DNA of 64,000 nt from Ideonella aquatica (GCF_018069755.1 NZ_JAGQDE010000003.1:372001-436000); one strand, 5' to 3'; shown: positions 36,935 to 47,205, counted from the first letter of the stretch. The notes: generated by a model not told the origin, from the sequence alone. Numbers and translations are program-made.

Positions 36935-38242
36935 ATGCTGGACGCCACCCACGCCCCCACGCTGAAGAGCTGGGTGCCCTCGGCCAAGCAGCCGGGCACC
37001 GACTTCCCGATCCAGAACCTGCCCTTCGGGCGTTTCCGACGTGCCGGCAGCAGCGAACCGCTGCGCGTGGGCGTGGCGATCGGCGACGAGATCCTGGACC
37101 TGCAGCAGGCACTGGCCGCGGGCGGCTGGAGCGCCGAGGCCCAGGCCTGGCTGGCGCCCCTGGCGGCGGGCGACCTGAACGCCTTCATGGCGCAAGGCCC
37201 AGCGGCCCGCAAGGGCCTGCGTGCCGCGCTGAGCGCCGCGCTGCGCGAGGGCAGTGCGCAGCAGGCCGCGCTGGCGCCGTGCCTGGTGGCGCAATCCGCC
37301 GCCGAGATGGCGCTGCCCTGCCAGATCGGCGACTACACCGACTTCTACACCAGCGTCCACCATGCCACCACGGTGGGCAGGCTGTTCCGCCCCGACAACC
37401 CGCTGCTGCCCAACTACAAGTGGGTGCCGATCGGCTACCACGGCCGCGTGTCCTCGATCCGCCCCAGCGGCCAGCAGTTTCCGCGGCCCAAGGGCCAGTT
37501 CAAGGCGCCCGATGCGGCCGTGCCCGAGTACGGCCCCTGCAAGCGCCTGGACTACGAGCTGGAGATGGCCGTCTTCGTCGGCGCCGGCAACCCGCTGGGT
37601 CAGCCGATGACCATGGACCAGGCCGAGGCCGACTGGTTCGGCATGGGCCTGCTCAACGACTGGTCGGCGCGCGACGTGCAGGCCTGGGAGTACCAGCCGC
37701 TGGGCCCCTTCCTGTCGAAGAACTTCGCCAGCACCATCTCGCCGTGGATCGTCACCCAGGAGGCGCTGGCGCCGTTCCGGGCCCCGTTCACCCGCCCGGC
37801 CGACGACCCGCAGCCGCTGCCCTACCTGGACTCGGACTTCAACCGCCGCTGCGGCAGCGTGCAGGTGGTGCTGGACGTGCTGCTGCAGACGGCGCAGATG
37901 CGCGCCGCTGGCCAGGGCTTCGAGCGGGTGTCGCGCGGCAACTTCAGCCACGCCTACTGGACGGTGGCGCAGATGCTGGCGCACCACAGCGCCGGCGGCT
38001 GCAACCTGCAGCCCGGCGACATGCTGGGCACCGGCACCCAGAGCGGTCCCGAGGCGGGGCAGGGCGGCTCGCTGCTGGAGCTGAGCCTGGGCGGCAAGCA
38101 GCCGCTGACGCTGGCCAACGGCGAGCAGCGCGTCTTCCTGCAGGATGGCGATGCGGTGCAGATCAGCGGCCGCTGTGAAGCGCCCGGCGCGGTGGCCATC
38201 GGCTTCGGCCCCTGCATCGGCACGGTGCTGCCGGCGGTCTGA
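36935..38242 (+). CDS. fahA: Fumarylacetoacetase
   Basis: 435 residues, full length for FahA. It splits 4-fumarylacetoacetate into fumarate and acetoacetate, the last step of tyrosine/homogentisate degradation. Active-site text matches the family: YTDFYTSVHHAT (Asp136, His143), YELEMAVFVG (paired Glu ligands), NDWSARDVQAWEYQPLGPF and GTGTQSGP. Homogentisate dioxygenase is not next to it, which is unusual; the MBL gene takes that place. Convergent with a LysR gene. Confidence 0.95.
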   Translation: MLDATHAPTLKSWVPSAKQPGTDFPIQNLPFGRFRRAGSSEPLRVGVAIGDEILDLQQALAAGGWSAEAQAWLAPLAAGDLNAFMAQGPAARKGLRAALSAALREGSAQQAALAPCLVAQSAAEMALPCQIGDYTDFYTSVHHATTVGRLFRPDNPLLPNYKWVPIGYHGRVSSIRPSGQQFPRPKGQFKAPDAAVPEYGPCKRLDYELEMAVFVGAGNPLGQPMTMDQAEADWFGMGLLNDWSARDVQAWEYQPLGPFLSKNFASTISPWIVTQEALAPFRAPFTRPADDPQPLPYLDSDFNRRCGSVQVVLDVLLQTAQMRAAGQGFERVSRGNFSHAYWTVAQMLAHHSAGGCNLQPGDMLGTGTQSGPEAGQGGSLLELSLGGKQPLTLANGEQRVFLQDGDAVQISGRCEAPGAVAIGFGPCIGTVLPAV

Positions 38243-38261
38243 CGCGCCAGAGACGCGGCCC

Positions 38262-39152
38262 TCACCCCGCCGCGTCGACCTCCTCGAACAGCTGCAGCAG
38301 CCGCTGCGTGGCCGGCGACAGGTAGGCCTTGTCGCGGTGGATGACCACCATGCGGCGGGTCATCGCGGCGCCGGGGACGGGCACCTCCTTCAGGCCCGGG
38401 ATGCGGCCACGGCCCTGCAGGTGGTCGCGCGAGATGAAGCTCAGCAGCCCGGTCTGCACGATCAGCGTGGGCAGCATCAGCAGCATCGTCGTCTCCACCT
38501 GCACCCGCGGGCGTGGCAGGCGCTGGCGGTCGAAGGTGTGGTCCAGCCAGTCGCGGGTGGGGGCGCCCGGCGGCTGCAGGGCCCAGGCGTAGCGGCACAG
38601 GTCCTTCAGCGTCGGGCGGGTGCGGAAGATCTCGTGCCGGTTGCTGGCCGCCACCACGATCACGTCCTCGGCCACCGGCCGCGAGACCCAGCCCGGCTCG
38701 GCCCCGGTCTCGGAGCCGACGATCAGGTCAAGCTCGCCGGCGCGCAGCTGCGGCTTGAGGGTGTCGACCAGGCCCACCACGGTGCGCAGCGTCACGCCGG
38801 GGGCCTCCTGCAGCAGTCGCCGCGCCACCGCCGGCAGCACGAACTGGGCCGCTGTCGGCACGATGCCGATGCGCACCTGGCCCGTCAGGCCGGCACCGAT
38901 GGCGCGCAGCTCGCGCTGGGCGTCCTCCACGTCGAAGCGCATGCGCTGCGCCCATTTCAGCAGCACGCGCCCGGCATCGGTGAGGCGGATGCCGCGTCCG
39001 GCGCGCTCGAACAGCGCGGCACCGCAGTCGGCCTCGAGGCGGCGGATGCTGCTGGTCAGGGCCGGCTGAGTGCGGTGCAGCACCGCGCTGGCGCGGCCCA
39101 GGTGCTGCAGCTCGGCGATGGTCTCGAAGTAGCGCAGGTCTCGCAGGTCCAT
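38262..39152 (-). CDS. LysR-family transcriptional regulator
   Basis: 296 residues. N-terminal helix-turn-helix (about 1-60; MDLRDLRYFETIAELQHLGR, QPALTSSIRRLEA) and a C-terminal ligand-binding domain. It is divergent from the Bug-protein/aldolase/dehydrogenase genes and is probably their activator. Its own start region holds inverted AGTATTG/CAATACT boxes. Confidence 0.92.
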   Translation of the reverse strand: MDLRDLRYFETIAELQHLGRASAVLHRTQPALTSSIRRLEADCGAALFERAGRGIRLTDAGRVLLKWAQRMRFDVEDAQRELRAIGAGLTGQVRIGIVPTAAQFVLPAVARRLLQEAPGVTLRTVVGLVDTLKPQLRAGELDLIVGSETGAEPGWVSRPVAEDVIVVAASNRHEIFRTRPTLKDLCRYAWALQPPGAPTRDWLDHTFDRQRLPRPRVQVETTMLLMLPTLIVQTGLLSFISRDHLQGRGRIPGLKEVPVPGAAMTRRMVVIHRDKAYLSPATQRLLQLFEEVDAAG

Positions 39153-39182
39153 TCCAAAAGCCCGGTTGATGGGTTTGAAGAA

Positions 39183-39220
39183 AGTATTGATTGGACTGTA
39201 CTGCGCCGGCGCCCAATACT
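39183..39220. promoter_or_regulatory. Candidate LysR binding region
   Basis: AGTATTG (39183-39189) and its exact inverse CAATACT (39214-39220), separated by 24 bp, in the 129-bp gap between the divergent LysR and Bug genes. Spacing and position fit a LysR regulatory region; called by eye. Confidence 0.4.
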
Positions 39221-39281
39221 GCGCACCAGACCTGCAGACCCCGACTCCCCGGTGGTTGTGCCAGGCAGACACGGAGACAGC

Positions 39282-40250
39282 ATGAACACCCCCCGACGCC
39301 TCGTTCTCGCCTGCGCCGCACTGGCCCTGGGCAGCACCGCCTTCGCCCAGGCCTGGCCCGCCAAGCCGATCCGCATCGTCGTGCCCTTCCCGCCGGGTGG
39401 CGGCACCGACATCATTGCCCGCGAAACCAGCCAGCGCGTGGCCAAGTCCACCGGCTGGACCTTCGTCATCGACAACAAGCCCGGCGCCGGCGGCAACCTC
39501 GGTGTCGATGCGGTGGCCAAGTCGCCGGCCGATGGCTACACCCTGGTCTTGGGCCAGACCAGCAACCTGGCGATCAACCCCACGCTCTACAGCAAGCTGC
39601 CCTACGACCCGCAGAAGGACCTGACGCCGATCGTGCTGCTGGCCAATGCGCCGCTGGTCATGGTGACCGGCCTGAACACGCCCCACAAGTCCCTGGCCGA
39701 CGCGGTCAAGGCGGCCAAGGCCAGGCCGGGCGAAATCAACTTCGCCTCACCGGGCAACGGCACCGTGGCCCACCTGACCAGCGAGCTGTTCCAGAAGGCG
39801 GCGGGCATCAAGACCCAGCACGTGCCCTACAAGGGCGCCGCCCAGGCGATGACCGATGTCATCAGCGGCACGGTGGATCTGTACCTGTCGTCGGTGCCCA
39901 CGCTGCTGGGCCAGATCCGGCAGGGCAAGGTCCGGGCGCTGGCGGTGACCTCGGCCAAGCGCGTCGACGATCTGCCGCAGGTGCCCACCATCAACGAGTC
40001 GGGCTACCAGGGCTTCAACTCGGTGACCTGGTTCGGCCTGCTGGCCCCGGCTGGCACCCCGAAGGAGGTCATCGCACGGATCAATGCCGAGTTCAACAAG
40101 GCGCTGAAGGACCCTGAACTCAACAAGCGCCTGAACGACGAAGGGGCCGATCCCGCGGGCAGCACGCCGGAGCAGTTCGCCGCCCTGCTCAAGGACGAGA
40201 TTCCGCAGTGGGGCAAGGTCGTCAGGGAGTCCGGCGCCAAGGTGGACTGA
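39282..40250 (+). CDS. Bug-family periplasmic binding protein (tripartite tricarboxylate type)
   Basis: 322 residues. Signal peptide LVLACAALALGSTAFAQA, then the Bug/TctC fold: IRIVVPFPPGGGTDIIAR, NKPGAGGNLG, NFASPGNGTVAHLTSELF and VPYKGAAQAMTD. It binds a small carboxylate in the periplasm. The membrane partners TctA/TctB are not nearby, as is common for Bug proteins in Burkholderiales. The following aldolase and dehydrogenase suggest an oxo-acid or hydroxy-acid substrate. Confidence 0.93.
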   Translation: MNTPRRLVLACAALALGSTAFAQAWPAKPIRIVVPFPPGGGTDIIARETSQRVAKSTGWTFVIDNKPGAGGNLGVDAVAKSPADGYTLVLGQTSNLAINPTLYSKLPYDPQKDLTPIVLLANAPLVMVTGLNTPHKSLADAVKAAKARPGEINFASPGNGTVAHLTSELFQKAAGIKTQHVPYKGAAQAMTDVISGTVDLYLSSVPTLLGQIRQGKVRALAVTSAKRVDDLPQVPTINESGYQGFNSVTWFGLLAPAGTPKEVIARINAEFNKALKDPELNKRLNDEGADPAGSTPEQFAALLKDEIPQWGKVVRESGAKVD

Positions 40251-40309
40251 GCCGCCCCCGCTTGCCGCCCCGCCCGCCCACCCCGTCCCTGTTCCCGAAG
40301 GAGCCCCCC

Positions 40310-41008
40310 ATGAATCGAGGCACCGCCCTGCCCGATGTGATCCGCGAGATCGAGCGCGTCGACCCTGCCGTGGTCGCGCAAGCCGCCCAGTACCCGTCAT
40401 CGATCCTGGCCGACGTGGCCGGTCGGCGTGGTGCGCTGCATGGCCGCATCGCGCCGCTGGCGCCCGGCATGCGCTTTGCCGGCCCGGCGGTCACCGTGGA
40501 ACTGCGCCCCGGCGACAACCTGATGATCCACGCCGCACTGGCCGTGGTGAAGCCGGGCGATGTGATCGTCGTCGACGGCAAGGGAGACCTCAGCAGCGCG
40601 CTGATGGGCGAGATCATGAGCCAGCAGGCCATGGCCCTGGGCGTGGCGGCGGTGGTCATCGACGGCGCGGTGCGCGACAGCGAGGCCATCCGCGCGCTGG
40701 GCTTCCCGATGTTCGCCGCGGGTCTGAACCCAAACGGGCCGACCAAGGCCATCGCCGGCCGCCTGAATCACCCGGTGTCGGTCGGTGGTGTCACCGTGCA
40801 CCCGGGCGACCTGGTGGTGGGCGATGCCGACGGCGTCACCGTTATCGAGCGCGCCAAGGCGGCCGCGCTGCTGCCGCTGGCCGGCGAGAAGGTGGCCGCC
40901 GAGACCCGGCGCATCGCCGACATCCGCAGCCGCAAGGCCCTGCGCCCGGGCTGGCTGGACGGCGCATTGCGTGCTGCCGGCGTCATCGGCGAGGGAGAGA
41001 CGCTGTGA
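40310..41008 (+). CDS. RraA-family aldolase (HMG/CHA aldolase type)
   Basis: 232 residues with the RraA fold: GPAVTVELRPGDNLMIH, GDVIVVDGKGD, VVIDGAVRDSEAI and GDLVVGDADGV. Members that keep GAVRD and the metal Asp act as 4-hydroxy-4-methyl-2-oxoglutarate / 4-carboxy-4-hydroxy-2-oxoadipate aldolases and oxaloacetate decarboxylases; others regulate RNase E. The catabolic setting favours the enzyme. GAAGGAG precedes the ATG. The stop overlaps the next GTG. Confidence 0.86.
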   Translation: MNRGTALPDVIREIERVDPAVVAQAAQYPSSILADVAGRRGALHGRIAPLAPGMRFAGPAVTVELRPGDNLMIHAALAVVKPGDVIVVDGKGDLSSALMGEIMSQQAMALGVAAVVIDGAVRDSEAIRALGFPMFAAGLNPNGPTKAIAGRLNHPVSVGGVTVHPGDLVVGDADGVTVIERAKAAALLPLAGEKVAAETRRIADIRSRKALRPGWLDGALRAAGVIGEGETL

Positions 41009-41937
41009 GCGCCTCCCGCCCCGTGTTCCTGGTCACCGGCGCCGACCTGGCCGCCCCGGCCCTGGCGCTGCTGGAGGACTTCGAGGTGGTCTACGCCGGC
41101 AAGGCGCCCAGCGACGACGACATCGTCGCGCTGTGCCGACGCCACGACCCGGTGGCCATCATCGTGCGCTACGGGCGGGTGGGCGCTGCGGCCATGGACG
41201 CCGCGCCCAGCCTGCGCGTGATCTCCAAGCATGGCAGTGGCACCGACACCATCGACAAGACCGCCGCGCAGGCGCGCGGCATCCAGGTGGTGGCAGCGGT
41301 CGGCGCCAACGCGGCGGCCGTGGCCGAACACGCGCTGGCGCTGCTGCTGGCCTGTGCCAAGTCGGTGGTGGCTCTCAACGAACGCATGCATGCCGGCCAC
41401 TGGGACAAGGCCACGCACAAGAGCCTGGAGCTGGAGGGCCGCACCATCGGGCTGGTGGGCCTGGGCGCGATCGGCCTGCGCCTGGCCCGCATCGCCGATG
41501 CGATGGGCATGCAGGTGCTGGGCTTCGATCCCTATGCCGGCGAGCTGCCCGGCGCCATCGAGCGCGTCGACCTGCCCACGCTGTGGCGCCGTGCCGACGT
41601 GGTGTCGCTGCATTGCCCGCTCACCGCCGACAACGCCGGGCTGATCAACGCCGAGGTCCTGGCGCAGTGCAAGCCGGGGGTCATCATCGTCAACACCGCG
41701 CGTGGCGGCCTGATCGACGAAGCGGCCCTGCTGGCCGCGGTGCGCTCGGGCCAGGTGGCGGCCGCTGGCCTGGACAGCTTCGTGGTCGAGCCGATGGTGG
41801 CGCCGCACCCCTTCCATGGTGAGCCGCGGATCACGCTCAGCCCGCACATCGGCGGTGTCACGGCCGAGGCCTACGTCAAGATGGGGGTCTGGGCGGCGCG
41901 CAACGCCTTGGCGGTGCTGCAGGCTTCGGTGGCCTGA
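41005..41937 (+). CDS. D-2-hydroxyacid dehydrogenase (SerA-like)
   Basis: 310 residues from a GTG that overlaps the aldolase stop. The Rossmann motif is GLVGLGAIGLRLAR (GxGxxG), with HCPLTADNAGLIN and the catalytic region NTARGGLIDEAAL...DSFVVEP; the closing His is in SPHIGGVTAEA. It reduces or oxidises a 2-oxo/2-hydroxy acid with NAD(P). It lacks the ACT domain of true SerA. It is the last gene of the Bug/aldolase operon and is followed by a strong hairpin. Confidence 0.9.
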   Translation: MSASRPVFLVTGADLAAPALALLEDFEVVYAGKAPSDDDIVALCRRHDPVAIIVRYGRVGAAAMDAAPSLRVISKHGSGTDTIDKTAAQARGIQVVAAVGANAAAVAEHALALLLACAKSVVALNERMHAGHWDKATHKSLELEGRTIGLVGLGAIGLRLARIADAMGMQVLGFDPYAGELPGAIERVDLPTLWRRADVVSLHCPLTADNAGLINAEVLAQCKPGVIIVNTARGGLIDEAALLAAVRSGQVAAAGLDSFVVEPMVAPHPFHGEPRITLSPHIGGVTAEAYVKMGVWAARNALAVLQASVA

Positions 41938-41943
41938 AGGTCC

Positions 41944-41970
41944 CCCCAGGCGCACAGGCGGCGCCTGGGG
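41944..41970 (+). terminator. GC-rich hairpin after the dehydrogenase gene
   Basis: Perfect 10-bp stem CCCCAGGCGC/GCGCCTGGGG with a 7-nt loop, six bases after the stop codon. There is no T-run after it, so it is terminator-like rather than a classic intrinsic terminator. Confidence 0.5.
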
Positions 41971-42016
41971 TCGGGCGAACTATCATCGCGGCACCGATCC
42001 TCCGGGGAGACGCCGC

Positions 42017-42343
42017 ATGTTGATCCGCCAAGACACGCCAGTCGCCTGGCCCACCGGCCTGGACCTGCGCCGCCGCATCGCGGTGCATGCGCGCAGCGAG
42101 CGTGCGCTGAGCTTTCGGGTGGGGCTGACCAGCGATGTGGACGCCCGGGCCGACCTGTACCACCGGCAGGCGCCCGACTTTGCGGAGCTGGTGGTGTTGG
42201 GCCAGACCACGTCCGAGACCCAGATGCGCGAGACCGAGCGCGACCTGCAACAGTGGTACCGCGAGGATTTCGACAGCCCGCACTTTGGTGTGGTGGGCGC
42301 CGACGGGCCGCCGCCGTACTTCCTGTACGTGGCGCTGCGCTGA
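42017..42343 (+). CDS. Hypothetical protein
   Basis: 108 residues, no signal or membrane segment, acidic/basic mixed, ending with an aromatic PPPYFLYVALR. No family is recognised. GGGGAGA lies 8 bases before the ATG. It ends exactly where the convergent DUF429 gene ends (no gap). Confidence 0.65.
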   Translation: MLIRQDTPVAWPTGLDLRRRIAVHARSERALSFRVGLTSDVDARADLYHRQAPDFAELVVLGQTTSETQMRETERDLQQWYREDFDSPHFGVVGADGPPPYFLYVALR

Positions 42344-43174
42344 TCAGGCGCTGAGGATCCAGCCCTCCAGCGGATCCATCACTGCCGGCAGGCCCCAGCC
42401 CGGCTGGCCCACGGCCCAGGCCGCCTGCAGCAGGCACAGCACCGCGTCCAGCCGGTCGCCACTGGCGTCCTCGGCCAGGGCTTCGTGCTGGGCCGGGCTC
42501 AGTTTCAGGCGCAGGCCCAGGCGGCTGCGGCCCTGCTCCAGCGCGGCCAGCAGGTCCTTGCGGGCGATCAGGCGCTCGGGCGTTTGCTTGGCGTGCTCGT
42601 CGCTCTTGTACGAGCGGGTGCCGATCAGCTCGCGCGCCAGCAGGCCGGGGTAGGCCTCCAGCGCCACGCGCGCCGGGTCGCCCGCGTGCAGGCCGGGCAG
42701 GTCCACACCGGCCTCGATCAGCCGCGGCACGCCGGCATGCAGCATGTAGGCCACCGGCGGGTTGACCCATTTCATGCTGGGGGAGGATCCAGCCGGTCCG
42801 TCGCAGGCGCGGTGGGCGAACTTGCCGCCCGCCGGCCGGGCATCGCAAAAGGCCTGAAAGGTGCTGCGGATCTCCTCGCGCGAGAGCGCCGCGTAGTGGC
42901 GCATCAGCGCCGCCCAGTCGGTGGGCCAACCCAGCGCCAGCACCAGCTCGCGCGGCAGGCCAAAGGGCAGGTCGAAGGCGCCCACCCAGGGACCGGGGCG
43001 CCGCAGCAGGGCGCTGAAATCGTCCAGGCGCGGCAGGGTCTCGATCGTGTCGAGCCGGACCACCGCGCCCACCCGCCGGCCCCAGGCCGCGACGATGGGC
43101 TTGGCGGCGCGGGGTGCGCTGGAGAAGTCGACGCCCAGCAGCAGCCGGTCGGTGGGCGGGGCAGGGTGGGGCAT
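42344..43174 (-). CDS. DUF429-family protein
   Basis: About 276 residues. The start of an RNase H-like fold is visible (LLLGVDFSSAPRAAKP), then GAFDLPFGLPREL, LEAYPGLLAREL and SGDRLDAVLCLLQAAW, all marks of DUF429. Acidic residues in the first and last motifs suggest a nuclease-like site, but no reaction is established. A start four codons further upstream is also possible. Confidence 0.8.
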   Translation of the reverse strand: MPHPAPPTDRLLLGVDFSSAPRAAKPIVAAWGRRVGAVVRLDTIETLPRLDDFSALLRRPGPWVGAFDLPFGLPRELVLALGWPTDWAALMRHYAALSREEIRSTFQAFCDARPAGGKFAHRACDGPAGSSPSMKWVNPPVAYMLHAGVPRLIEAGVDLPGLHAGDPARVALEAYPGLLARELIGTRSYKSDEHAKQTPERLIARKDLLAALEQGRSRLGLRLKLSPAQHEALAEDASGDRLDAVLCLLQAAWAVGQPGWGLPAVMDPLEGWILSA

Positions 43175-43226
43175 GGTGGCGCGCATTCTCGCTGCCAGGG
43201 CACTGCAGCGTGGCGACAATGCCGGG

Positions 43227-44306
43227 ATGACCCGTTCCCGCGTGTTGATCGTCCTGGCCCTGATCGGCGCCCTGCTGCTGGGCCTGTTCGCCGCCTACCG
43301 CGTGGCGCTGCAGCGCCTGGAGGCCGGCCTGCGCGAGGCCCTGGGCCCACGCGCCACGGTGGGGGCCATCGAAGTGGGCTGGACCGGTCTGCGGGTGCGC
43401 GAGCTGCACGTGGCCGCCGCGCCCGGCTGGCCAGCCGATGAGGAACTGCACGCCGGCCTGGTGACCGTGCGCCCCGACCTGGCCAGTGCCTTCAGCGGCG
43501 CCTGGCGCGTGCAGCGCATCGTCGTCGAGGACGCCCGCATCGTGCTGCTGCGCACCCGCGATGGGCGGCTGCGCGTGCTGCCCTCGATGCTGGAGACGCC
43601 GGCCCGCGCGGCGGCGCCGACTGCCAGCGCCGCCCCGCCTGCGCCGGCGGTGCTGATCGACCACATCGTGCTGCGCGGCGTGCAGGTCGATCTGTTCGAT
43701 GCCAGCCTCGGACTGCCGCGGCCGCACCGCATCCGCCTGGCCGACCTGAACGCCACACTGGACACGCTGGCTCTGCCCGGGCTGGACCAGGCGATCGACA
43801 TCGACCTGTCGGCCACGCTGAAGGGTCCGGCGCACGACGGCCAGGTGGCGCTGCGCGGCCAGCTCACCCCGGCCACGCGCGAGGCTGAACTGGCGGCCGA
43901 CTTCACCGCCATCGACATGCGGGCGCTGCAGCCCTACCTGCTGAAGGTGAACGATGGCGGCATTCGCCAGGGCCGGCTGGACCTGCGCCTGACCGCCAGC
44001 GTCCACGGCCAGCGCCTGAAGGCGCCCGGCCGCATGGTGCTGACCGGGCTGGAACTGGCCGACGGCTCCGGCCTGCTGGGCCGGCTGGGCAGCCTGTCGC
44101 GCCAGGCGGCGGTGGCGGCGCTGCGCAACCAGGGCCGCATCACGCTGGACTTCACGCTGCAGGGCCGGCTGGACGACCCCGCCTTCTCGATCAACGACAG
44201 CCTGGCCCAGCGCTTTGCCACCGGCGTGGCCGAGGCGGTGGGCGTGAGCCTGGGCGGCGTGGTGGAGGGCGTGGGCAACGTGATCAAGGGCCTGTTCGGC
44301 CGCTGA
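43227..44306 (+). CDS. DUF748/AsmA-like envelope protein
   Basis: 359 residues. One N-terminal membrane helix (about 5-23) anchors a periplasmic, beta-rich protein with regular DLxATL and LRGQLTPATREAEL-type strands, as in DUF748/AsmA-like proteins that may bridge the envelope. It ends in a glycine-rich amphipathic segment (VGVSLGGVVEGVGNVIKGLF), a common end for this family. Divergent from the DUF429 gene. Confidence 0.78.
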   Translation: MTRSRVLIVLALIGALLLGLFAAYRVALQRLEAGLREALGPRATVGAIEVGWTGLRVRELHVAAAPGWPADEELHAGLVTVRPDLASAFSGAWRVQRIVVEDARIVLLRTRDGRLRVLPSMLETPARAAAPTASAAPPAPAVLIDHIVLRGVQVDLFDASLGLPRPHRIRLADLNATLDTLALPGLDQAIDIDLSATLKGPAHDGQVALRGQLTPATREAELAADFTAIDMRALQPYLLKVNDGGIRQGRLDLRLTASVHGQRLKAPGRMVLTGLELADGSGLLGRLGSLSRQAAVAALRNQGRITLDFTLQGRLDDPAFSINDSLAQRFATGVAEAVGVSLGGVVEGVGNVIKGLFGR

Positions 44307-44407
44307 GCGCGCGGGGATAGACCCCGTCGGCGCGGGGCGAAGCAGGGGCTTTGCCGGCCCGCCCAGGCCCAAACACCGACAATACGGGGTTGCTCTTGCC
44401 CACCGCC

Positions 44408-46726
44408 GTGACTGTCGCCACCACCTCCGCCGCCCCTGCCCGCCCGAAGGCGCTGACCGCCTACCGCCCGTTCTGGGCCAAGCGCTTCGGGCCCGCGCCC
44501 TTCCTGCCGATGAGCCGGCAGGAGATGACCGCGCTCGGCTGGGACAGCTGCGACATCATCATCGTCAGCGGCGACGCCTATGTCGACCACCCCAGCTTCG
44601 GCATGGCGGTGATCGGCCGCACGCTGGAGGCGCAGGGCTTTCGCGTGGGCATCATCGCCCAGCCCGACTGGCACTCGGCCGAGCCCTTCGCGGCGCTGGG
44701 CCGCCCGAACCTGTTCTTCGGCGTGGCCGCCGGGAACATGGATTCGATGATCAACCACTACACGGCCGACCGAAAGATCCGCAGCGACGACGCCTACACG
44801 CCCGGTGGCGTGGCCGGCAAGCGGCCCGACCGCGCCACGCTGGTCTACACCCAGCGCTGCCGCGAGGCCTTCAAGGATGTGCCGGTGGTGATCGGCGGCA
44901 TCGAGGCCAGCCTGCGCCGCATCGCCCACTACGACTACTGGAGCGACAAGGTGCGCCGCTCCATCCTGGTCGACAGCAAGGCCGACCTGCTGGTGTATGG
45001 CAACGCCGAGCGCGCCATCGTCGAGATCGCCCACCGTCTGGCGCAGAAGAAGCCGATCGACAGCATCACCGACGTGCGCGGCACCGCCTTCCTGCGCAAG
45101 CCGGATGATCCGGCGCTGGCCGGCTGGTTCGAGATCGACTCGACCGAGGTCGACACGCCGGGGCACGTCGATGCCCTGCTGAGCCCCTACGCCGAGGTGG
45201 ACACCACGCCCGGCGCCGCCTGCGCCGAGGGCGCTGCCGAGCCGGCCGCCGAGCAGCCGGTGCGCCTGGTGCGCCGCGCGCTGGAACACCAGGGCGCGCG
45301 CGCCATCACCACGCCGCGCGATCACACCGTGATCCGCATCCCGGCCTATGAGCAGGTCAAGTCCGACCCGGTGCTCTACGCCCACGCCAGCCGCGTGCTG
45401 CACCTGGAGACCAATCCCGGCAACGCCCGCGCGCTGGTGCAGCGCCATGGCGACGGTCATATCGCGCGCGACCTGTGGGTCAACCCGCCGCCGATCCCGT
45501 TGTCCACGCCCGAGATGGACCATGTGTTCGACCTGCCCTACGCGCGGGCGCCGCACCCCTCGTATGCCGACGCGCAGGGCAGCCATGACGTCGCCACCAA
45601 GATCCCGGCCTGGGAGATGATCCGCTTCAGCGTGAACATCATGCGCGGCTGCTTCGGCGGCTGCAGCTTCTGCTCGATCACCGAGCACGAGGGCCGGATC
45701 ATCCAGAGCCGCAGTGAAGATTCGGTGATCCGCGAGATCGAGGACATGCGCGACAAGGTGAAGGGCTTCACCGGCGTGGTCAGCGACCTGGGCGGCCCCA
45801 CCGCCAACATGTACCGGCTGGGTTGCAAGAGCCCGGAGATCGAGGCCGCCTGCCGCAAACCCAGCTGCGTCTACCCCGGCATCTGCCCCAACCTGAAGAC
45901 CGACCACGGCCCGCTGATCAAGATGTACCGGCGCGCCCGCTCGCTCAAGGGCGTGAAGAAGATCCTGATCGGCTCGGGCCTGCGCTACGACCTGGCGGTG
46001 CAGTCGCCCGAGTACGTCAAGGAACTGGTCACCCACCACGTGGGCGGCTACCTGAAGATCGCGCCCGAGCACACCGAGAACGGCCCGCTGTCCAAGATGA
46101 TGAAGCCCGGCATAGGCACCTACGACCGCTTCAAGGCGATGTTCGAGCAGGCCAATGCCGAGGCCGGCAAACAGCAGTTCCTGATCCCGTACTTCATCGC
46201 CGCCCACCCGGGCACGCGCGACGAGGACATGATGAACCTGGCGCTCTGGCTCAAGCGCAATGGCTTTCGCGCCGACCAGGTGCAGACCTTCTATCCCAGC
46301 CCGATGGCCACCGCCACCGCGATGTACCACACCGGGCTGAACACGCTGCGCGGCATCCACCGCGACAGCCGCGCCGAGAAGGTGGACATCGTCAAGGGCG
46401 ACCGCCGCCGCCGCCTGCACAAGGCCTTCCTGCGCTACCACGACCCGGCCAACTGGCCGCTGTTGCGCGAGGCGCTGAAGGACATGGGCCGGGCCGACCT
46501 GATCGGCAACGGCAAGCACCAACTGGTGCCGACCTGGCAGCCGCGCGAGGACAGCGGCTACCAGAGCCCGCGGCGCAGCAACTCGACGCCGACCAAGGCC
46601 GCAGCACCCGCCGCGGCGCCGAAGAAGGGCCGGATGCTGACCCAGCACACCGGCCTGCCGCCGCGCGAGACCGGTGCGCGGCCGGCGCCGCGCAAGCCTC
46701 AGCGCCCGGGCGGGCCGAAGCGGTAG
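44408..46726 (+). CDS. YgiQ-family radical SAM protein
   Basis: About 772 residues from GTG 44408; TTG codons at 44351, 44390 and 44396 are alternative starts. UPF0313/YgiQ marks: [31 protein letters not shown] and [20 protein letters not shown]. The radical SAM cluster is CFGGCSFC (Cx3Cx2C). A Lys/Arg/Pro-rich tail follows residue 720. The reaction is unknown. Its last 28 bp overlap the convergent GNAT gene. Confidence 0.93.
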   Translation: MTVATTSAAPARPKALTAYRPFWAKRFGPAPFLPMSRQEMTALGWDSCDIIIVSGDAYVDHPSFGMAVIGRTLEAQGFRVGIIAQPDWHSAEPFAALGRPNLFFGVAAGNMDSMINHYTADRKIRSDDAYTPGGVAGKRPDRATLVYTQRCREAFKDVPVVIGGIEASLRRIAHYDYWSDKVRRSILVDSKADLLVYGNAERAIVEIAHRLAQKKPIDSITDVRGTAFLRKPDDPALAGWFEIDSTEVDTPGHVDALLSPYAEVDTTPGAACAEGAAEPAAEQPVRLVRRALEHQGARAITTPRDHTVIRIPAYEQVKSDPVLYAHASRVLHLETNPGNARALVQRHGDGHIARDLWVNPPPIPLSTPEMDHVFDLPYARAPHPSYADAQGSHDVATKIPAWEMIRFSVNIMRGCFGGCSFCSITEHEGRIIQSRSEDSVIREIEDMRDKVKGFTGVVSDLGGPTANMYRLGCKSPEIEAACRKPSCVYPGICPNLKTDHGPLIKMYRRARSLKGVKKILIGSGLRYDLAVQSPEYVKELVTHHVGGYLKIAPEHTENGPLSKMMKPGIGTYDRFKAMFEQANAEAGKQQFLIPYFIAAHPGTRDEDMMNLALWLKRNGFRADQVQTFYPSPMATATAMYHTGLNTLRGIHRDSRAEKVDIVKGDRRRRLHKAFLRYHDPANWPLLREALKDMGRADLIGNGKHQLVPTWQPREDSGYQSPRRSNSTPTKAAAPAAAPKKGRMLTQHTGLPPRETGARPAPRKPQRPGGPKR

Positions 46727-47205
46727 AGCGCGTCCTCGCTGGGCGCGCCGTGCACTGTGCTGGGTGCGGTGTGGTCGAGCACGAAGCCGCATTTGTCGAG
46801 CACCCGGCGTGACGCAGCGTGGCGCAGGTCCACGCTGGCCCACACGGTGCTGGCCGGCCAACGATCCTGCAATTGCTGCAGCCAGGCCTGCAGCGCCGCG
46901 GTGGCCACGCCGCGGCCGGCGTGGGTGCTGCCAATGCGGTAGCCCACCCAGATCCGGCCATCGGCCTCGCGCGTGGCCTGCACCAGGCCCAGCGGCGCCC
47001 CGCTGGCGCGGTCGCGGATGACGGCGTTGAGCCAGGTCTCGCCGCTGTCGGCGGGCGCGCCGGCCACCCAGCGCGCCACGCGCGACTGCCAGGCCGCCTG
47101 GCCGTGCGGGCGGTGGTCGTCGGTGTAGGTGTATAGGGCGGGGTCCTGGATCAGCGGCCACAGCGGCGCGGCGTCTTCGAGGGTGATGGGTGTCAGCGTG
47201 ATCAT
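46699..47205 (-). CDS. GNAT acetyltransferase, RimJ/RimL-like
   Basis: 168 residues. GNAT features: [15 protein letters not shown] at the N-terminus, acetyl-CoA loop [14 protein letters not shown], and [12 protein letters not shown] near the C-terminus. RimJ/RimL relatives acetylate protein N-termini or small molecules. Its ATG overlaps the stop of the S1/P1 nuclease gene (ATGA). Confidence 0.85.
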   Translation of the reverse strand: MITLTPITLEDAAPLWPLIQDPALYTYTDDHRPHGQAAWQSRVARWVAGAPADSGETWLNAVIRDRASGAPLGLVQATREADGRIWVGYRIGSTHAGRGVATAALQAWLQQLQDRWPASTVWASVDLRHAASRRVLDKCGFVLDHTAPSTVHGAPSEDALYRFGPPGR

